From contig NC_088776.1 of assembly GCF_954871325.1 (NCBI RefSeq), positions 41,992,569 through 42,056,568 of the forward strand: DNA of 64,000 bases, written 5' to 3'. Of this stretch, positions 1 to 11,389 are shown one piece after another. The translations under genes and the position numbers were made by a program. This DNA is from Gordionus sp. m RMFG-2023 (lineage: Eukaryota > Nematomorpha > Gordioida > Chordodea > Parachordodidae). The notes beneath the pieces are model-generated. The model saw nothing but the letters and a program-made list of their open reading frames with translations. It was not told where the DNA came from and ran no database searches. How positions within the stretch are numbered: the first letter of the stretch is position 1; each line of letters starts with the position of its first letter.

Positions 1-925
1 GGCATTTTTTGATCCTCCTTTTTATCTGATGATAATTTGATTTTTTTTTCTATCTAAAAGTAAAATTTCAAGATCATCAATGTTGCTGTCATTATTATAA
101 TTACCACTACCACTAATAAGCATTGTCGTAGCCTCCAATATATATTGTAAATAATGGAGTTTTGTTTAAGCCATAAATCCTTAAGATGGTCTTTAGTTTG
201 TTTTTGCTCAATATTCAATAAAACTTGATATCGAGGGTCTAAATATATAGAAGCGTATACAACACTATTTTGCAAATATTGTTGCTCTAGAATTTTCATG
301 TTTTCTAATATTTCGTATAAAAAGGACTGTAAATTTTTCTAAATCTAATCGGCATCTAATCCATATATACCTTAAAATCAAATAAACATAATTGTTCTGA
401 TTATAATCAATATTGTTATTTTTAAAGGAACTAATACACTAGTAAGGTCCTTTATTTGGCACCAATCATCTTCCGACAAAATGACTTCACATGCTTATAT
501 AATAAAATCATTACAGAAATCTTTCAAACTTAATAATCATTCTAGCATCATACAAATTGAGAACCAACGTGTTGTGCATTATCATTTAAATTAAAATATT
601 ATTACTTGTACTACAAAATAATTTACTTTCAAAATAATCAACGTATTTCTATTAATAAATTTACATAATAAAATATTATTACACTGGATAATAATTTATG
701 ATATCAATCTCTAAAAAATGGAAGGAAGAAAATTGAAAGAAAAACGCGAAGATAAATAAATGATTCCACAAAAAAGTTAATAAAATTTAAAAAAAATTAT
801 ATTATTTTTTTAAAAAAATATTTATATTTTAAAAATTTTTTATGACACCTATAGAACCCTCCACTTTTAAAAATGGTCCGGGTTCAGCCAAAATACGAGG
901 GTTCAGGGTCCGGGTTTACATCCAT
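1..925 (-). mobile_element. hAT transposon fragment, runs off left edge
   Basis: The right end carries GGGTTC/GGGTCC subterminal repeats ending near 925, and the same end recurs in forward orientation at 12598. The minus strand at 54-299 reads an 81-residue piece with SVVYASIYLDPRYQVLL, a motif typical of the hAT transposase core upstream of the C-terminal dimerisation domain. Only about 600 bp separate this piece from the end, so the element is internally deleted. The other end lies outside the window. Confidence 0.7.
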
Positions 926-1376
926 GATTTAAGGAACGTAAATTAATTCGTGTTTATAGGAATAATAAAAAAGTTTGAAACAATTGTAAAGTTTGAAACA
1001 ATTGTAAAGTTAACTTTTGGATATATTAAAGGTGTGCCGAGTGTAAAAAGCTATTAAGCTTATAAGAATTCAATTTTATTGGTATTTTTCTTTATTCTTA
1101 CCAAAAATACTTATATATTTATTATAGTTTTATGGCTATAGCAAAATTAAAAAATTATATCCAAGAAATTAGTGACATCTTAGTTATGTTACATTTCAAT
1201 TTTTAAGTAAAGTAAAATTAAATAATCTTAATATGGTGTTCACATCGGGTACTGCAAATTGAATTGATATCTTGTTTAAGTGGTTAATAAGTGAAAAAAT
1301 AACTTAAAAAATATATTTACGTCTTTTTTAATATTACAAAACGCAAAAACATTTCCCAAATTCGCACAGTATTTAC
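926..1376. other. AT-rich spacer, nothing recognised
   Basis: There is no ORF of note and no recognisable end or repeat. It contains a short direct repeat (AAGTTTGAAACAATTGTAAA, twice near 972-1011). Confidence 0.5.
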
Positions 1377-3890
1377 TAAAGGTCTGCATTGGGCAGGTTT
1401 TTAGCTCGCCCAAACTTTTATTTGTTATTTAAAATCATATATGTAAATAATAAAAAAATGCTCCATGAAATTTTAACATTTTTAATACCAATTGACATCT
1501 GAGGATGTGTTGATATCGAAAACATGTATTTGCATGGAAGAATATAACATCAACGTGGATGAAAATCTGATTTTACCCATTTCTCCAAAAGCAAAGAGAA
1601 TTCAATTAAAGGTATTAAATTATAAATGCAATGTTTGTAGATAGTATCCACATCAAAATTAAACAGATGGGAAGATGTGGCTCATAACAAAATATTTAAA
1701 TCTTAAAGTATCGAGTTTTTGCATAATTTAGCGAGATTTTAGGCTACTTAGTTTAGTTTAGGTTTACATTTATTAGACAATTAGTTTAAATTACTTTTTT
1801 TATTTATTATTAATGGTTTCACTCTTTATTTAAATATCCACTTAAATAGAAAATATACTTCAAACGGATATCCTACTTTGGTGGAAAGGACAAGAAAAAA
1901 ATTTATGGAAACTATCAAGTAGCTAGCGCTTCTTCTGAACAAAGAATTAACATTGCTGGAAGGTTTATAGAACCAAAAGGAATGTGCGTGAATCCAGAAA
2001 ATGTTGATTCATTATTATTTTTGCATTATAATTAAATGTTATATCAATAAATATTAATTTTATATTATATTTTTTATGAAGTTCGTTTTTTTGGAAAAAA
2101 ATGATGAACGGCGTTCCTTTAATTTTTGACGAACTTTGAACGTGTTCCTTTTTTATGACCGTTCGAATTTAACGTTCGTTCAATTAAAATAGTTTTTATT
2201 TATTTGAAAATTTTAATATTTCCGAATTTTTTTTAAAAAGTATTATTTATATTTTTTAATCGGCTGCTTATTTCCTTTTCACATTTCAATTTTTTTAACA
2301 CATAGTTTATTAATTTGAATATTATTGTTTATATTTTAATTTAAAGGATTAGCATAAGCATGGATATTATTATTTAATCCTAATCATCTGATTCTGAAAA
2401 TCCAAAATCAGATGGATTATCATTACCATGGCCAAATATGATAATGTTTTACAGTAACATCCTATATTGAAGGAACTAATTCAATGCTTACCAAGTGTAA
2501 AATGTGCCCAAAAAGTATTATATTGTCAAAATCTTCAGGTACCAATTTAAAACATTTGATTGTAATATTAATTATTTTATTTTATATAATATAACTAAGT
2601 AAAATCATTAAATTTGAAGAAAAAATGCATTTAGGATATTTGACCCCAACAATAACGAGTTATTTTAAAATTAAAAAAAATTAGTGGCCTCAAATATGGT
2701 CAACCATTGATAGACGTAGTATTAAATGGGATTAATAAAAGGTATTAAACCTATCACTCTCAATTAATTACATATATTTTTTTTAAAGATTTGAACATAT
2801 ATATGAAGATCAATCAATGTTCTTTCTGCAATTATACATCCAGTATTCAAGCTTCAATGGCCATGGATAAAACTTCCACAGAACGAACCTATTAAAAATA
2901 AACTTATAGCGTTATTGAAAAAAATGCTTTGAAAACCCTAGAAATGATAATGCAAGAACTGTTAATTTCGAGATATCCTTTTTTTTGTCGAGGAAGTAGA
3001 GAATGGATTGGAGGATAACTTATCTCAATTCTTTGAAGCAAATAACAAAACAATAAATGTTTTTAATAAATTCCCCACGTTAAATGAGTTTACCGCAATC
3101 ACCTCATCTACCCTTGAGTGCGTTTTTAGTATAGCTAATGCCGTATTAACTGCCAAGCGTTCTTGTTTATCAGATGAAAATTTTGAAAATATTGTTATTA
3201 AATATATATAAGAAAAATTTTTTATAAATAAAAACATCTTTTTATTTGATATATTATTTTGAAATAATTATATTATCAAAATAAAAACCATATTATTTTT
3301 TAACATGGCTAATAATTGTGTTAATAAATATAAGACATTTATTTATATTAGAAAAATTTAAAAAAAATTATCATAATTTGAATTCATGAACGTGAACGCG
3401 TTCCCTTTTTTTGAAAGTGAACTTGAACGCGTTCGATTTTTGTCAATGAACGTTGAACGCATTCGATTTTTTTAGAAATATTTACAGGACTATTTTTACA
3501 TATATTTTATTAAATCAAATAAATTCCTTATCCGTAATTTAAATTGAACAATTTTTTTTGCTCAACATAGAAATTTCCTAAATTATAATTTTTGTAGGGG
3601 TGTAGCGCTGAAGAAATTGAATTAAATTTTTAATTTTGATTTTAAAAAATTGAAAGAATGAGCTTATTTAAATTTTATGGGGAGCATGGGTTAAAAAATT
3701 TTTTTATATAATGGGCTGATGGGTAAAAAATTTTAACTAATAGGCAGGCGGGCGGGTAAAGAATTTTAGACTCATGGGTAAGAGGGTATAATTTTAAAAA
3801 ATTATGAGCGAATTGGGTGGGCTGGTTAAATATTTTAAAAATATTGGACGGAAAGTCTTGTGGGCTAAAAACCCCCATTGCAGACCTCTA
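1377..3890 (+). mobile_element. hAT element with imperfect 8-bp target duplication, hosting a second hAT
   Basis: The termini are inverted: the left begins TAAAGGTCTGCATTGGGC and the right, read inward, begins TAGAGGTCTGCAATGGG. The flanks are GTATTTAC (1369-1376) and GTATCTAC (3891-3898), a 7/8 match as expected for hAT. The plus strand at about 1855-2034 gives DILLWWKGQEKN followed, in another frame, by SSEQRINIAGRF and NVDSLLFLHYN. These are the hallmarks of the hAT C-terminal dimerisation domain, here broken. A different hAT (2078-3492) sits inside. Confidence 0.75.
2078..3492 (+). mobile_element. GAACGCGTTC-type hAT, copy i, inserted in the 1377-3890 hAT
   Basis: Both ends carry many GAACG/CGTTC subterminal repeats, and the right end finishes TTTACAGGACTA (compare TAGTGCTGTAAA in the copy at 25588). 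The left outer ~60 bp seen in the copy at 60784 are missing. A BED-type zinc finger remnant (TKCKMCPKS) lies near 2485-2530, and 3008-3211 encodes a piece of the dimerisation domain (ECVFSIANAVLTAKR). It is broken, with several frame disruptions. Confidence 0.75.
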
Positions 3891-4849
3891 GTATCTACCG
3901 TAAATATAATTTTTGATAAAATGCAAAAAACGCCTAAATTTGGAAGTATTATAAAGAATAAATTATGCTGACTTTGTGAAGTATACTAAAGTGGCAACTA
4001 TAGGTAAAAAAGGGAGTACCTCAAAGTCCTACCCCCTCATCCGGCCTTAGTATGCAGAATCCGTAAAAATTATCTCACAATTTGAAAATTTTGATTTGGC
4101 AACCCTGGGTATAGACGACAAACCAACAGATAATTTAAATAATTCATTATAAAATGTTTGGCAAAATATAATATAATAAAACCAAGCCTAGCAAATAACA
4201 AAGCCCTTTCAATCCCAACAAAGTGGAAGATACATTTTATTTATTTAATTATTAATCAATACAATTACAAGTAAATGCGCTCGAATCTTCATCATCGACT
4301 TTTAATCGTTATTAATTTCGTATTTCGTCGATCGCGAAATATAAAAAAATTTATTTTTAAAAAAATTTATTTCCCATTTTAAATTATATAAAGAAATTAA
4401 AATTCACAAGTCATGGAAACATAATAAATGAACATATATAGCGCGATATTTGCAAAATATTTTTTAAAAAAAATTGTAAAGTAACATTTTATATATATCC
4501 TTTTGGAAACTGATAAATATTTTTGAATTTTATCATATGGTAATTAAATATTATATATATATTTATATAAGTAAAAATAAAAAAAATATATTGACTAATT
4601 TAAACGTAAATGTTATACATATCCAGGAAAGAATTACATATTTTTAAGAAATATAAAAAAATTAACATGCAAAAATTAAAGAGAAGGCGCTCAAAAAATT
4701 TGATTTATATAAAGTGTTTTCACCGTTCGATTTAATGCATGTTAGTGGCGAAACATTATAAAAGTGTCAAATTTTTTCATCATTTAAATAAATTAGGAAT
4801 TCGTATCATGTGATTCATTCGTAGAATATCATAAATATGTTACGGTTGA
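3891..4849. other. AT-rich 3' flank of eIF4G, nothing recognised
   Basis: It lies downstream of eIF4G and has no protein similarity that I recognise. A GC-poor stretch with short tandem A/T runs fills most of it. Confidence 0.4.
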
Positions 4850-4855
4850 TTTATT
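4850..4855 (-). terminator. candidate poly(A) signal for eIF4G
   Basis: TTTATT on the plus strand reads AATAAA on the minus strand about 130 nt past the eIF4G stop codon, a normal distance for a short 3' UTR. In such AT-rich DNA the hexamer also occurs by chance. Confidence 0.4.
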
Positions 4856-4987
4856 TGGTCTCCTTATTATCGAAGCATGTATGATAATACATAATATGAA
4901 GAGATCCAAATTATGACGTAAAGCGAAAAGTATAACTAACGATTTTGGAGATGATAGGCTTCTTCAAGACTCAAAAACCCCACAAGA

Positions 4988-6322
4988 TTATGAAGAAAAA
5001 GATATATCATTTTTATTCAGAGCAATGGTCAGTGCACTCCGGTGACTCTCATTAGGTAAGCTAGTCAATAGAATATCGTAATACTCACTCATATTACTAT
5101 CACCAGGGATTATTAAAGGTTTCAAGACATCTGCCAAATATTCAAACAGCATAGGGTAATCTTCCAAATGGTCTTCGACTGCAGTAAGGTAAGAGGCCAT
5201 TGCCTGAATCACGTCTTTTAAAACAATGCAGTTGGCATTCAAAAGAGCGGAAAGGGCTGCACCATATTTGTGTCGCTTTGTCAAGGGTTGATCAAACACG
5301 TGATTGAAAACGGAAGGAATGGCTAGAACAGTGGATAAGTTGAATGCGAGGCAAGCTTGAACTAACTCTATATTCTGGTCGTTAGAAAAATATTCAGTGA
5401 GAATATCATTGAAGGTAACATCAGAAGGAACGATTGAAGGGGTAGGGGGAGAAGCCAATGGTTTATCAGTGGAGAGGCTAAGCAGAGGGATAGGTGCCGC
5501 ACTTAGTAACGTGTTTGGCATACTTTTAGCGAGTTTCCATTTTTTGGGAGCCAGCTTCATTTGTTCAATAGGCGGATTGGTCTGCCTTGGGACGATGGAG
5601 GAAGGTCTACAGGCTAGGCTCTTTGTTTCCTCTGGCAAGTTAGTGGCTGCAGTGAGGGGACTAATGGATCGAGGTTTGCTATACATTTTATTATTTTTGA
5701 TATAATGTTTTTTGGCTGTAGCAGCTGCCGCTATTTTATTGCCTTCCTCATTTTCAAGGGCTATCTCCTTGTCAATCTGCTCAAACGTTTTAGGAACTTC
5801 TTCATCTCTACGAGGCACCCAATCGTTATTTTTTAGCTCTATGATATCAATGATCATAAAACGAATCCGAGGGGGAAGTAAATTCTCCTGCACTAAATCT
5901 GAAAAGCTTAAAATAAGGTCGTCTATTAAGTGATCCTTCTGTACTTTATTTCGGTCAATGTAAACTTTACCCGCAAAACGCAGAAGGTTGCATAGGCCTT
6001 CATATGCTAAGTCCGTTTTGGTTTTGAAAAGTGTATTGACACAATCGCTAAATATTTTGTCACTGATAAGGGCATGTTTGTAAAGTTCGCTTAGGAACTT
6101 GATATTCCCTAGATAACGGTCCTGAGTCTTAAGCAGATATTCATGGTAATCTTCCTCCAGGAATCGCCGTTCAGTCTCATTTGTAGCCTCCTCAATTTTT
6201 TTATTCCATTCCTTATCTTTGATTGATTTTAATTCTCCATCTGTGTAAAACTCCTTCTGAGACATATTGAGCAGCACAGACATTGGTTTGCAAGTTGTGA
6301 CATTGCAGAGATTAGCTAGAAT
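4988..6322 (-). CDS. EIF4G: eIF4G exon 2: rest of MIF4G plus MA3 domain
   Basis: This exon encodes the last 444 residues of eIF4G, the scaffold that joins eIF4E, eIF4A and PABP in cap-dependent translation. It opens ILANLCNV, continuing the YANFLK at the end of exon 1. SVLLNMSQKEF, LGNIKFLSELYK and NNDWVPRRDEEVPKTFEQI then follow the animal eIF4G MIF4G domain closely to about residue 957. After a Ser/Pro-rich linker, residues ~1094-1225 form an MA3 domain (FNDILTEYFSND through MFEYLADVLKPLI). The acceptor chosen is the AG at 6323-6324, after a pyrimidine stretch; it gives phase 0 and restores MIF4G alignment. The frame stops just after MA3, so the W2/MNK-binding domain of vertebrate eIF4G is absent unless it sits in an exon I missed. 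Confidence 0.93.
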   Translation of the reverse strand: MLANLCNVTTCKPMSVLLNMSQKEFYTDGELKSIKDKEWNKKIEEATNETERRFLEEDYHEYLLKTQDRYLGNIKFLSELYKHALISDKIFSDCVNTLFKTKTDLAYEGLCNLLRFAGKVYIDRNKVQKDHLIDDLILSFSDLVQENLLPPRIRFMIIDIIELKNNDWVPRRDEEVPKTFEQIDKEIALENEEGNKIAAAATAKKHYIKNNKMYSKPRSISPLTAATNLPEETKSLACRPSSIVPRQTNPPIEQMKLAPKKWKLAKSMPNTLLSAAPIPLLSLSTDKPLASPPTPSIVPSDVTFNDILTEYFSNDQNIELVQACLAFNLSTVLAIPSVFNHVFDQPLTKRHKYGAALSALLNANCIVLKDVIQAMASYLTAVEDHLEDYPMLFEYLADVLKPLIIPGDSNMSEYYDILLTSLPNESHRSALTIALNKNDISFSS

Positions 6323-7337
6323 CTTTGGGAAAAGGTATTTTTATTTAAAAAATATAATTAGGTTTACATAATAAAAATAAAATTTTTTTAAATATGATTC
6401 TGATTCACATTTTATCTAAATTAATTTTTTTTTGAATTTTCATCCTCGAAAAAAATATAGAAATTTTAAAAGCTTATAAATTTTACTAAATAAGTTCAAA
6501 AAATTTTTGTTTGCATTTTAAAAGAAAAAGATATGGCGAGACAGGCCACACCTTTTCTTAATTTATAAATTATAAAACAAGAGAATTATTTAACAAAGTT
6601 GATATTTCAAAAATCAAACATTGGTGATTAATGGGTTAATGGCTCAGTTGCTTCAAGTTATGACTCAGCTTATGTATCACAAGTAATGGGGTAATTCAAT
6701 CTCAAACAAATGATATTCTCCTGACCCCATGGGATCTGGATGCAACTTTATATACAACCTAAGGTACAAGTAACTAAAGCAGTATAAAAATTTATTGTAG
6801 CTCATATATTTTTTGAGACATGAAAGGTCAAACTTTAGAAAATGACATCAAAAAATTAAATATTTGGGTAATTTTATGACAAATCGACTAAAATAACGTG
6901 ATTTTCAGACGATCATTTTTAAAATAAATGAAACTTGGCACGAAGATTAAATAGATTGTATATTTTATACAAATCAAAATTTTAATGCTCTAGCTCAAAT
7001 ATATCTCGAGTTATGGACCTTCAAAGTTCGATGAGAGCCTTTTTCTCTTTTTTAACGAAAATTACTCAAAATATTTTTAATCGAAAGTAACAAATTATAT
7101 ATCATTTTGTAGCACTCAAAATTCTCATTCAGAAAATGCAAAAATTACTTTAAAATATATTTCAATGTCATTTTATTACAGGTAAAACAAAAAAAAATTA
7201 TTTTGAGAAGGTCCTAATATGAAACGATGAAGCTCACTAAACATGTTTTATACTTAAATATTAAAGTAAAAATATTAATGGAGAAAATAAGAATTTAAAT
7301 TTTATTTAGTTTTTTAAAATCTTAGGAATAAAAAATT

Positions 7338-7718
7338 AGGGCTCTGTCGATATTAAAATTGCATGTTTATAAATGTGTATATTGGCACTAGATTGGCAGC
7401 TAATTTTTTATGCATAAACATATTGGAGTATCGATATAACATTAAAACTTGTTATGAAACAAATTATTATAAGGAAACGTGAGAATTGGTAGATCAAGAA
7501 TTTGTTCTGGATCAGATCGGCAAAAAATTGTTAAAAACCGATCCAAAACATAGGCTCATTTCCTTTGCCGATGCTGCTTTAAAATATTTTTGTTTGATAA
7601 ATTATTTAAAGTTTTATTAATATTCCAAGATTGTTAAGCATTAAAAATTTACTGCTTAACTTGTATAAATTCTGAGATCAGATTTATAACCATATGATTT
7701 TAATATCGGCACAGCCCT
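7338..7718. mobile_element. 381-bp hAT-like MITE (AGGGCTGTGCCGATATTAAA ends)
   Basis: The left end AGGGCTCTGTCGATATTAAA and the right end, read inward as AGGGCTGTGCCGATATTAAA, form terminal inverted repeats. 'AGGGCTG..CGATAT' ends are typical of one hAT group. There is no ORF. A related end is present at 41632. No clean target duplication was found. Confidence 0.6.
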
Positions 7719-7911
7719 TACATGTGTTTAAAATAATGAAATTTACTAAATATGTCCATTACTAATATATTTAAATATTAATAATAATCAAGTAAATAAG
7801 AATTTAAATTGTATTTAGTTTTTTATAATTTTAGGAATAAATTAATTAATATATAGAGGGTGCTATTTTTAGAATAATTATAATGTTTTATAAATAAAAA
7901 TATCCATTTTA

Positions 7912-9650
7912 CAGGGTTTCCCATTCAAAAAAGGAAAAAAGTCGCAATCAAAAAAGGAAAAGTTTCAATCATAAAAGGAAAAGGTCCTATCAAAAAAGGA
8001 AAAGGGTCAATCATAAAAGGAAAAAGTTCAATCAAAAAAGGAAAAGGTCTAAACAAAAAAGGAAAAGTGTCAATCAAAAAAGGAAAATTACCAAAAAGAA
8101 AGGTAAAAGTCTAATCAAAAAAGGAAAAGGTCCAATCAAAAAAGGAAAAGTGTCAATCGAAAAAGGAAAATCCCCAAAGGAAAATTCCCAAAAGGAAAGG
8201 TGTCAATCAAAAAAGGAAAATTCACATTCAAAAAAGAAAAATAGTAATTTTTTTAAATTTTTTTTTTCTTTCTTAATTTATTTCTAAATTTTTGCGATTT
8301 CTTTACGATTTTTTCTTACTGTATCTTTTCTCAGTTTATTTTTAACTTTTTGCGATTTTTCTTTACTTTTATTTTTCTTACTATATCTTCTCTCAATATA
8401 TTTTTCTTCTCATTTTTGATAATTCTTTTGTATTTTTAAAATAAATTTATAAATTTAGGTTCATTTTTTTAACAATTCTTTACGTTTTTTTTACTGATCT
8501 TTTCTCAATTTATTTCTAACTTTTTGCGATTTTTTTTACTTTTATTTTTCTTACTGTATCTTCTCTCAATTAATTTTCCTTCTCATTTTTGATAATTCTT
8601 TTGTATTTTTAAAAATAATTTATAAATTTAGGTCCATTTTTTAACAATTCCTTACTTTTTTTTCATCATACATACAATATTCTTTTTATGATTTTTTCAT
8701 TGTAATCTTTTACATACATTTCTAACCTTTTTAATCTCTTTATTTTTTTCAGCTTTTCTCAATGATTTTTCTTCTCATTTTTGATAATTTTAAAAATAAG
8801 AATTTAAAAATGATTATATTTTATTAATTTACATATCGTTTGGTATTACAGTCAAGCGTATTTAATTTTAAAAAGGTACACTATAACCAAACGATTAATT
8901 TAATTTAGCAATTGTTATTATATTATCTGCCAAAAACATTAAATACAATTTTAAAAAATAATTATCAAAAATAAGAAGAAAAAAATTTAGAAATGCTCAA
9001 AAAAATAAAGATTAAAAATGACTTAAACAGATTGAAAAGGTTAGAAATGTATGTAAAAGATTACAATGAAAAAATTATAAAAAGAATATTGTATGTATAA
9101 TGAAAAAAACGTAAAGAATTGTTAGAAAAATGGACCTAAATTTATAAATTATTTTTAAAAATACAAAAGAATAGTCTGAGAAGAAAAATAAATTGAGGAT
9201 ATAGTAAGAAAAATAAAAGTGAAAATCGCAAAAAGTTAGAAATAAATTGAGAAAAGATCAGTAAGAAAAAAACCTAAAGAAATCGCAAAAATTTAGATAT
9301 AAATTAAGAAGGAATAACAAAAATAAATAAAAATTGACAAAAAATTTTAAAAAATTACTATTTTCCTTTTTGAATGGGAATTTTCCTTTTTTGATTGACA
9401 CTTTTCCTTTCCTTTTGGGAATTTTCCTTTACGATTGACACTTTTCCTTTCTTGATTGGACCTTTTCCTTTTTTGTTTGACACTTTTTTTGATCGGACTT
9501 TTTTCTTTCTTTTTGAGAATTTTACTTTTTTAATTGACACTTTTCCTTTTATGATTGACACTTTTCCTTTTTGATCGGACCTTTTCCTTTAATGATTGAA
9601 ACTTTTCCTTTTTTAATTGGGACTTTTCCTTTTTTGAATGGGAAACCCTG
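7912..9650. mobile_element. TA-flanked palindromic element with minisatellite arms
   Basis: It starts CAGGGTTTCCCATTC and ends with the inverse, with TA on both sides (7910-7911 and 9651-9652), as for Tc1/mariner-type insertions. The first ~320 bp (7925-8240) and last ~280 bp (9358-9640) are tandem copies of a ~16-17-bp unit, roughly CAATCAAAAAAGGAAAAG. The middle is AT-rich inverted repeat. There is no transposase. Related pieces lie at 49986-50027 and 54633-55120. Confidence 0.7.
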
Positions 9651-9698
9651 TATATTATAAATAAACATTATAATTTCTATAAAAATTATTATATATAT

Positions 9699-10044
9699 TA
9701 GCGTCAATGTGTTTTGTCAGGCAATGTGTTATTTTTACTACTTTAAATCATTTTTTGAGAGCGCTTTTTAAATTTAAAAAACGGATTTTACAGGAAATAT
9801 ATTCTATCATGTTTGGAATAACTGACAATTTTGCTGTTAACCTTTAAGCCATTTATAATTTATATATATGGAAAATCTAATATAAATTATATTAAGTTTA
9901 AAAATTCATGGAAAAATTGTCTGAAATTCATAGGGTAGGTATTACAAAAATGTTGGAATACATTTCCGGAAAATCAGATTTTTAAATTTTTAAAAACGCG
10001 CTCAAAATAGGATATAAAGTTGTAAAAATAACACATTGACACTA
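9699..10044. mobile_element. ~346-bp MITE with inverted ends
   Basis: The left end TAGCGTCAATGTG and the right end, inward TAGTGTCAATGTG, are inverted repeats. The inverted similarity continues inward through a 'GTTATTTTTAC' segment and a GCGCTC motif. It has no coding capacity and sits in the arm of element C. Confidence 0.5.
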
Positions 10045-11205
10045 ACATATACACTAGAAATTTTTTAAAAATAAGACTTTCTACCCTAATAAAAGGAAAA
10101 TATATTATAATTATTTTTATAGATAGCACCCAATTGATTTTTTATCCTTAAAATTATAAAACTAAATAAAATTTGGATTATTTTCTACGTTAATATATTC
10201 GCTTATATATAAATATATTGGTAATATTATTTGATTTGATGAGTTTCATACATCTTTATAATTGAATTTTTTATTCCAAATTATAAAAATTAAATTTAAA
10301 TTCTAATTTTTTCCATTAATAATTAATATTTTTTATTTATTTGTAAATATACTGCCAATACACATATTTCACGAGTTTCATCATTTTAAATGTGGCACTT
10401 TTCAAAATATTTTTTTGTTTTACCGGAAATACAATGACACTGAAGATATTTTAAAAATAATTTTTGCATTTTCTTAAGGAGAAATTTAAGGGCTACATTT
10501 ATATTTTAGATTCGTTAAAAGAGAAAAATGTTCACATCGAACTTTGAAGGCCAATAACTCAGGATATATTTGGGCTAAGACATTAAATTTAGATTTATAT
10601 AAAATATACATTATAATTACTTTACTAATTTAAACTACATATGACTTTATTATCTCGTTGTATAAAAAATATCAATAATGTCAATCATCATAATAATATA
10701 TTATATGACGTTTATAACATTTAATATATTATATCGTATTTATAACAATTACCAAGTTTCATTCATTTTCAAAGGTCGACCAAATCTCTGGTCAATTTAT
10801 GGAATTACCCATTTACTAAAAGACCGAATATTAAATAATAATTTAAATATAAAAATAATGTGTTAGAACCGAAGCCAGATTTACAAGCCAAACTCAAAAT
10901 ATTTTTAATGGCTTATTTAAAAAAAAAATAATGACTTCTTTCTCAGAATTATCAATTATTGACAGTTATTAATATTAGAATCAATATTCAAACTAATTTC
11001 GCTTTAAATTTAACCCCAATCATTTAGCATCTGACAATTTCATTTTTGATCAAATTTTTATCAAAATTGAAAGAGATCAGTTGAAATGTTTGATCAGCCA
11101 TTTGAGGGCATGGCTAAAAGCTTAATTTAAATTATAAAATCGTATTTAACTTTAAAAGATGATTTTAAAAAAATGTTTTTTTTAATTTAAAAAATTAGTA
11201 ACATA

Positions 11206-11388
11206 CAGTGTTGTGCAGATTTAATTCAAAACATTTCCATATTTTTTAATTCGTTTGTAAATAAAATTATTTAACTTGCAAAAATTATAAGAATATATAA
11301 ATATGTTATTTAACAATTTTTTGTCAAATAATTTTATTTCCAAATAAATTAATAAATAGGAAATGTTTTGAATTATCTGCACAACTAG
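11206..11388. mobile_element. ~180-bp palindromic MITE
   Basis: The left arm CAGTGTTGTGCAGATTTAATT and the right arm, inward TAGTTGTGCAGATAATTC, form near-perfect inverted repeats covering most of its length (AAAACATTTCC on both sides). The ends look hAT-like; no target duplication was seen. Confidence 0.6.
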
Positions 11389-11389
11389 T

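Larger units (their letters stand above)
6866..10810. mobile_element. long-inverted-repeat element C (palindrome)
   Basis: The ends are inverted copies: the left starts GGGTAATTTTATGACAAAT and the right, read inward, starts GGGTAATTCCATAAATTGA. The arms continue imperfectly for roughly 1 kb (6866-7900 against 10050-10810), counting insertions. ATTT flanks both sides and may be a target duplication. No coding region survives; smaller elements at 7338, 7912 and 9699 occupy the interior. The termini resemble those of elements A (20044) and B (35059). Confidence 0.6.

Noticed and set aside
5397-5933. Plus-strand ORFs across the eIF4G exon (also 15976-16257, 17491-17929)
   Set aside because: They are antisense shadows of the conserved eIF4G frame.
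6196-6283. A separate gene starting at the ATG at 6283
   Set aside because: The frame stays open upstream to the acceptor at 6323 and the added ILANLCNV completes the MIF4G helix begun in exon 1.
7925-8240. Possible CRISPR-like repeat array
   Set aside because: Units are contiguous ~16-17-bp minisatellites without unique spacers, in a eukaryotic genome, and mirrored at 9358-9640.
9358-9561. Lys/Gly/Val-rich ORFs (also 54725-55156)
   Set aside because: They are translations of the CAAAAAAGGAAAAG minisatellite in the arms of palindromic elements; they repeat the DNA period and have no domain.
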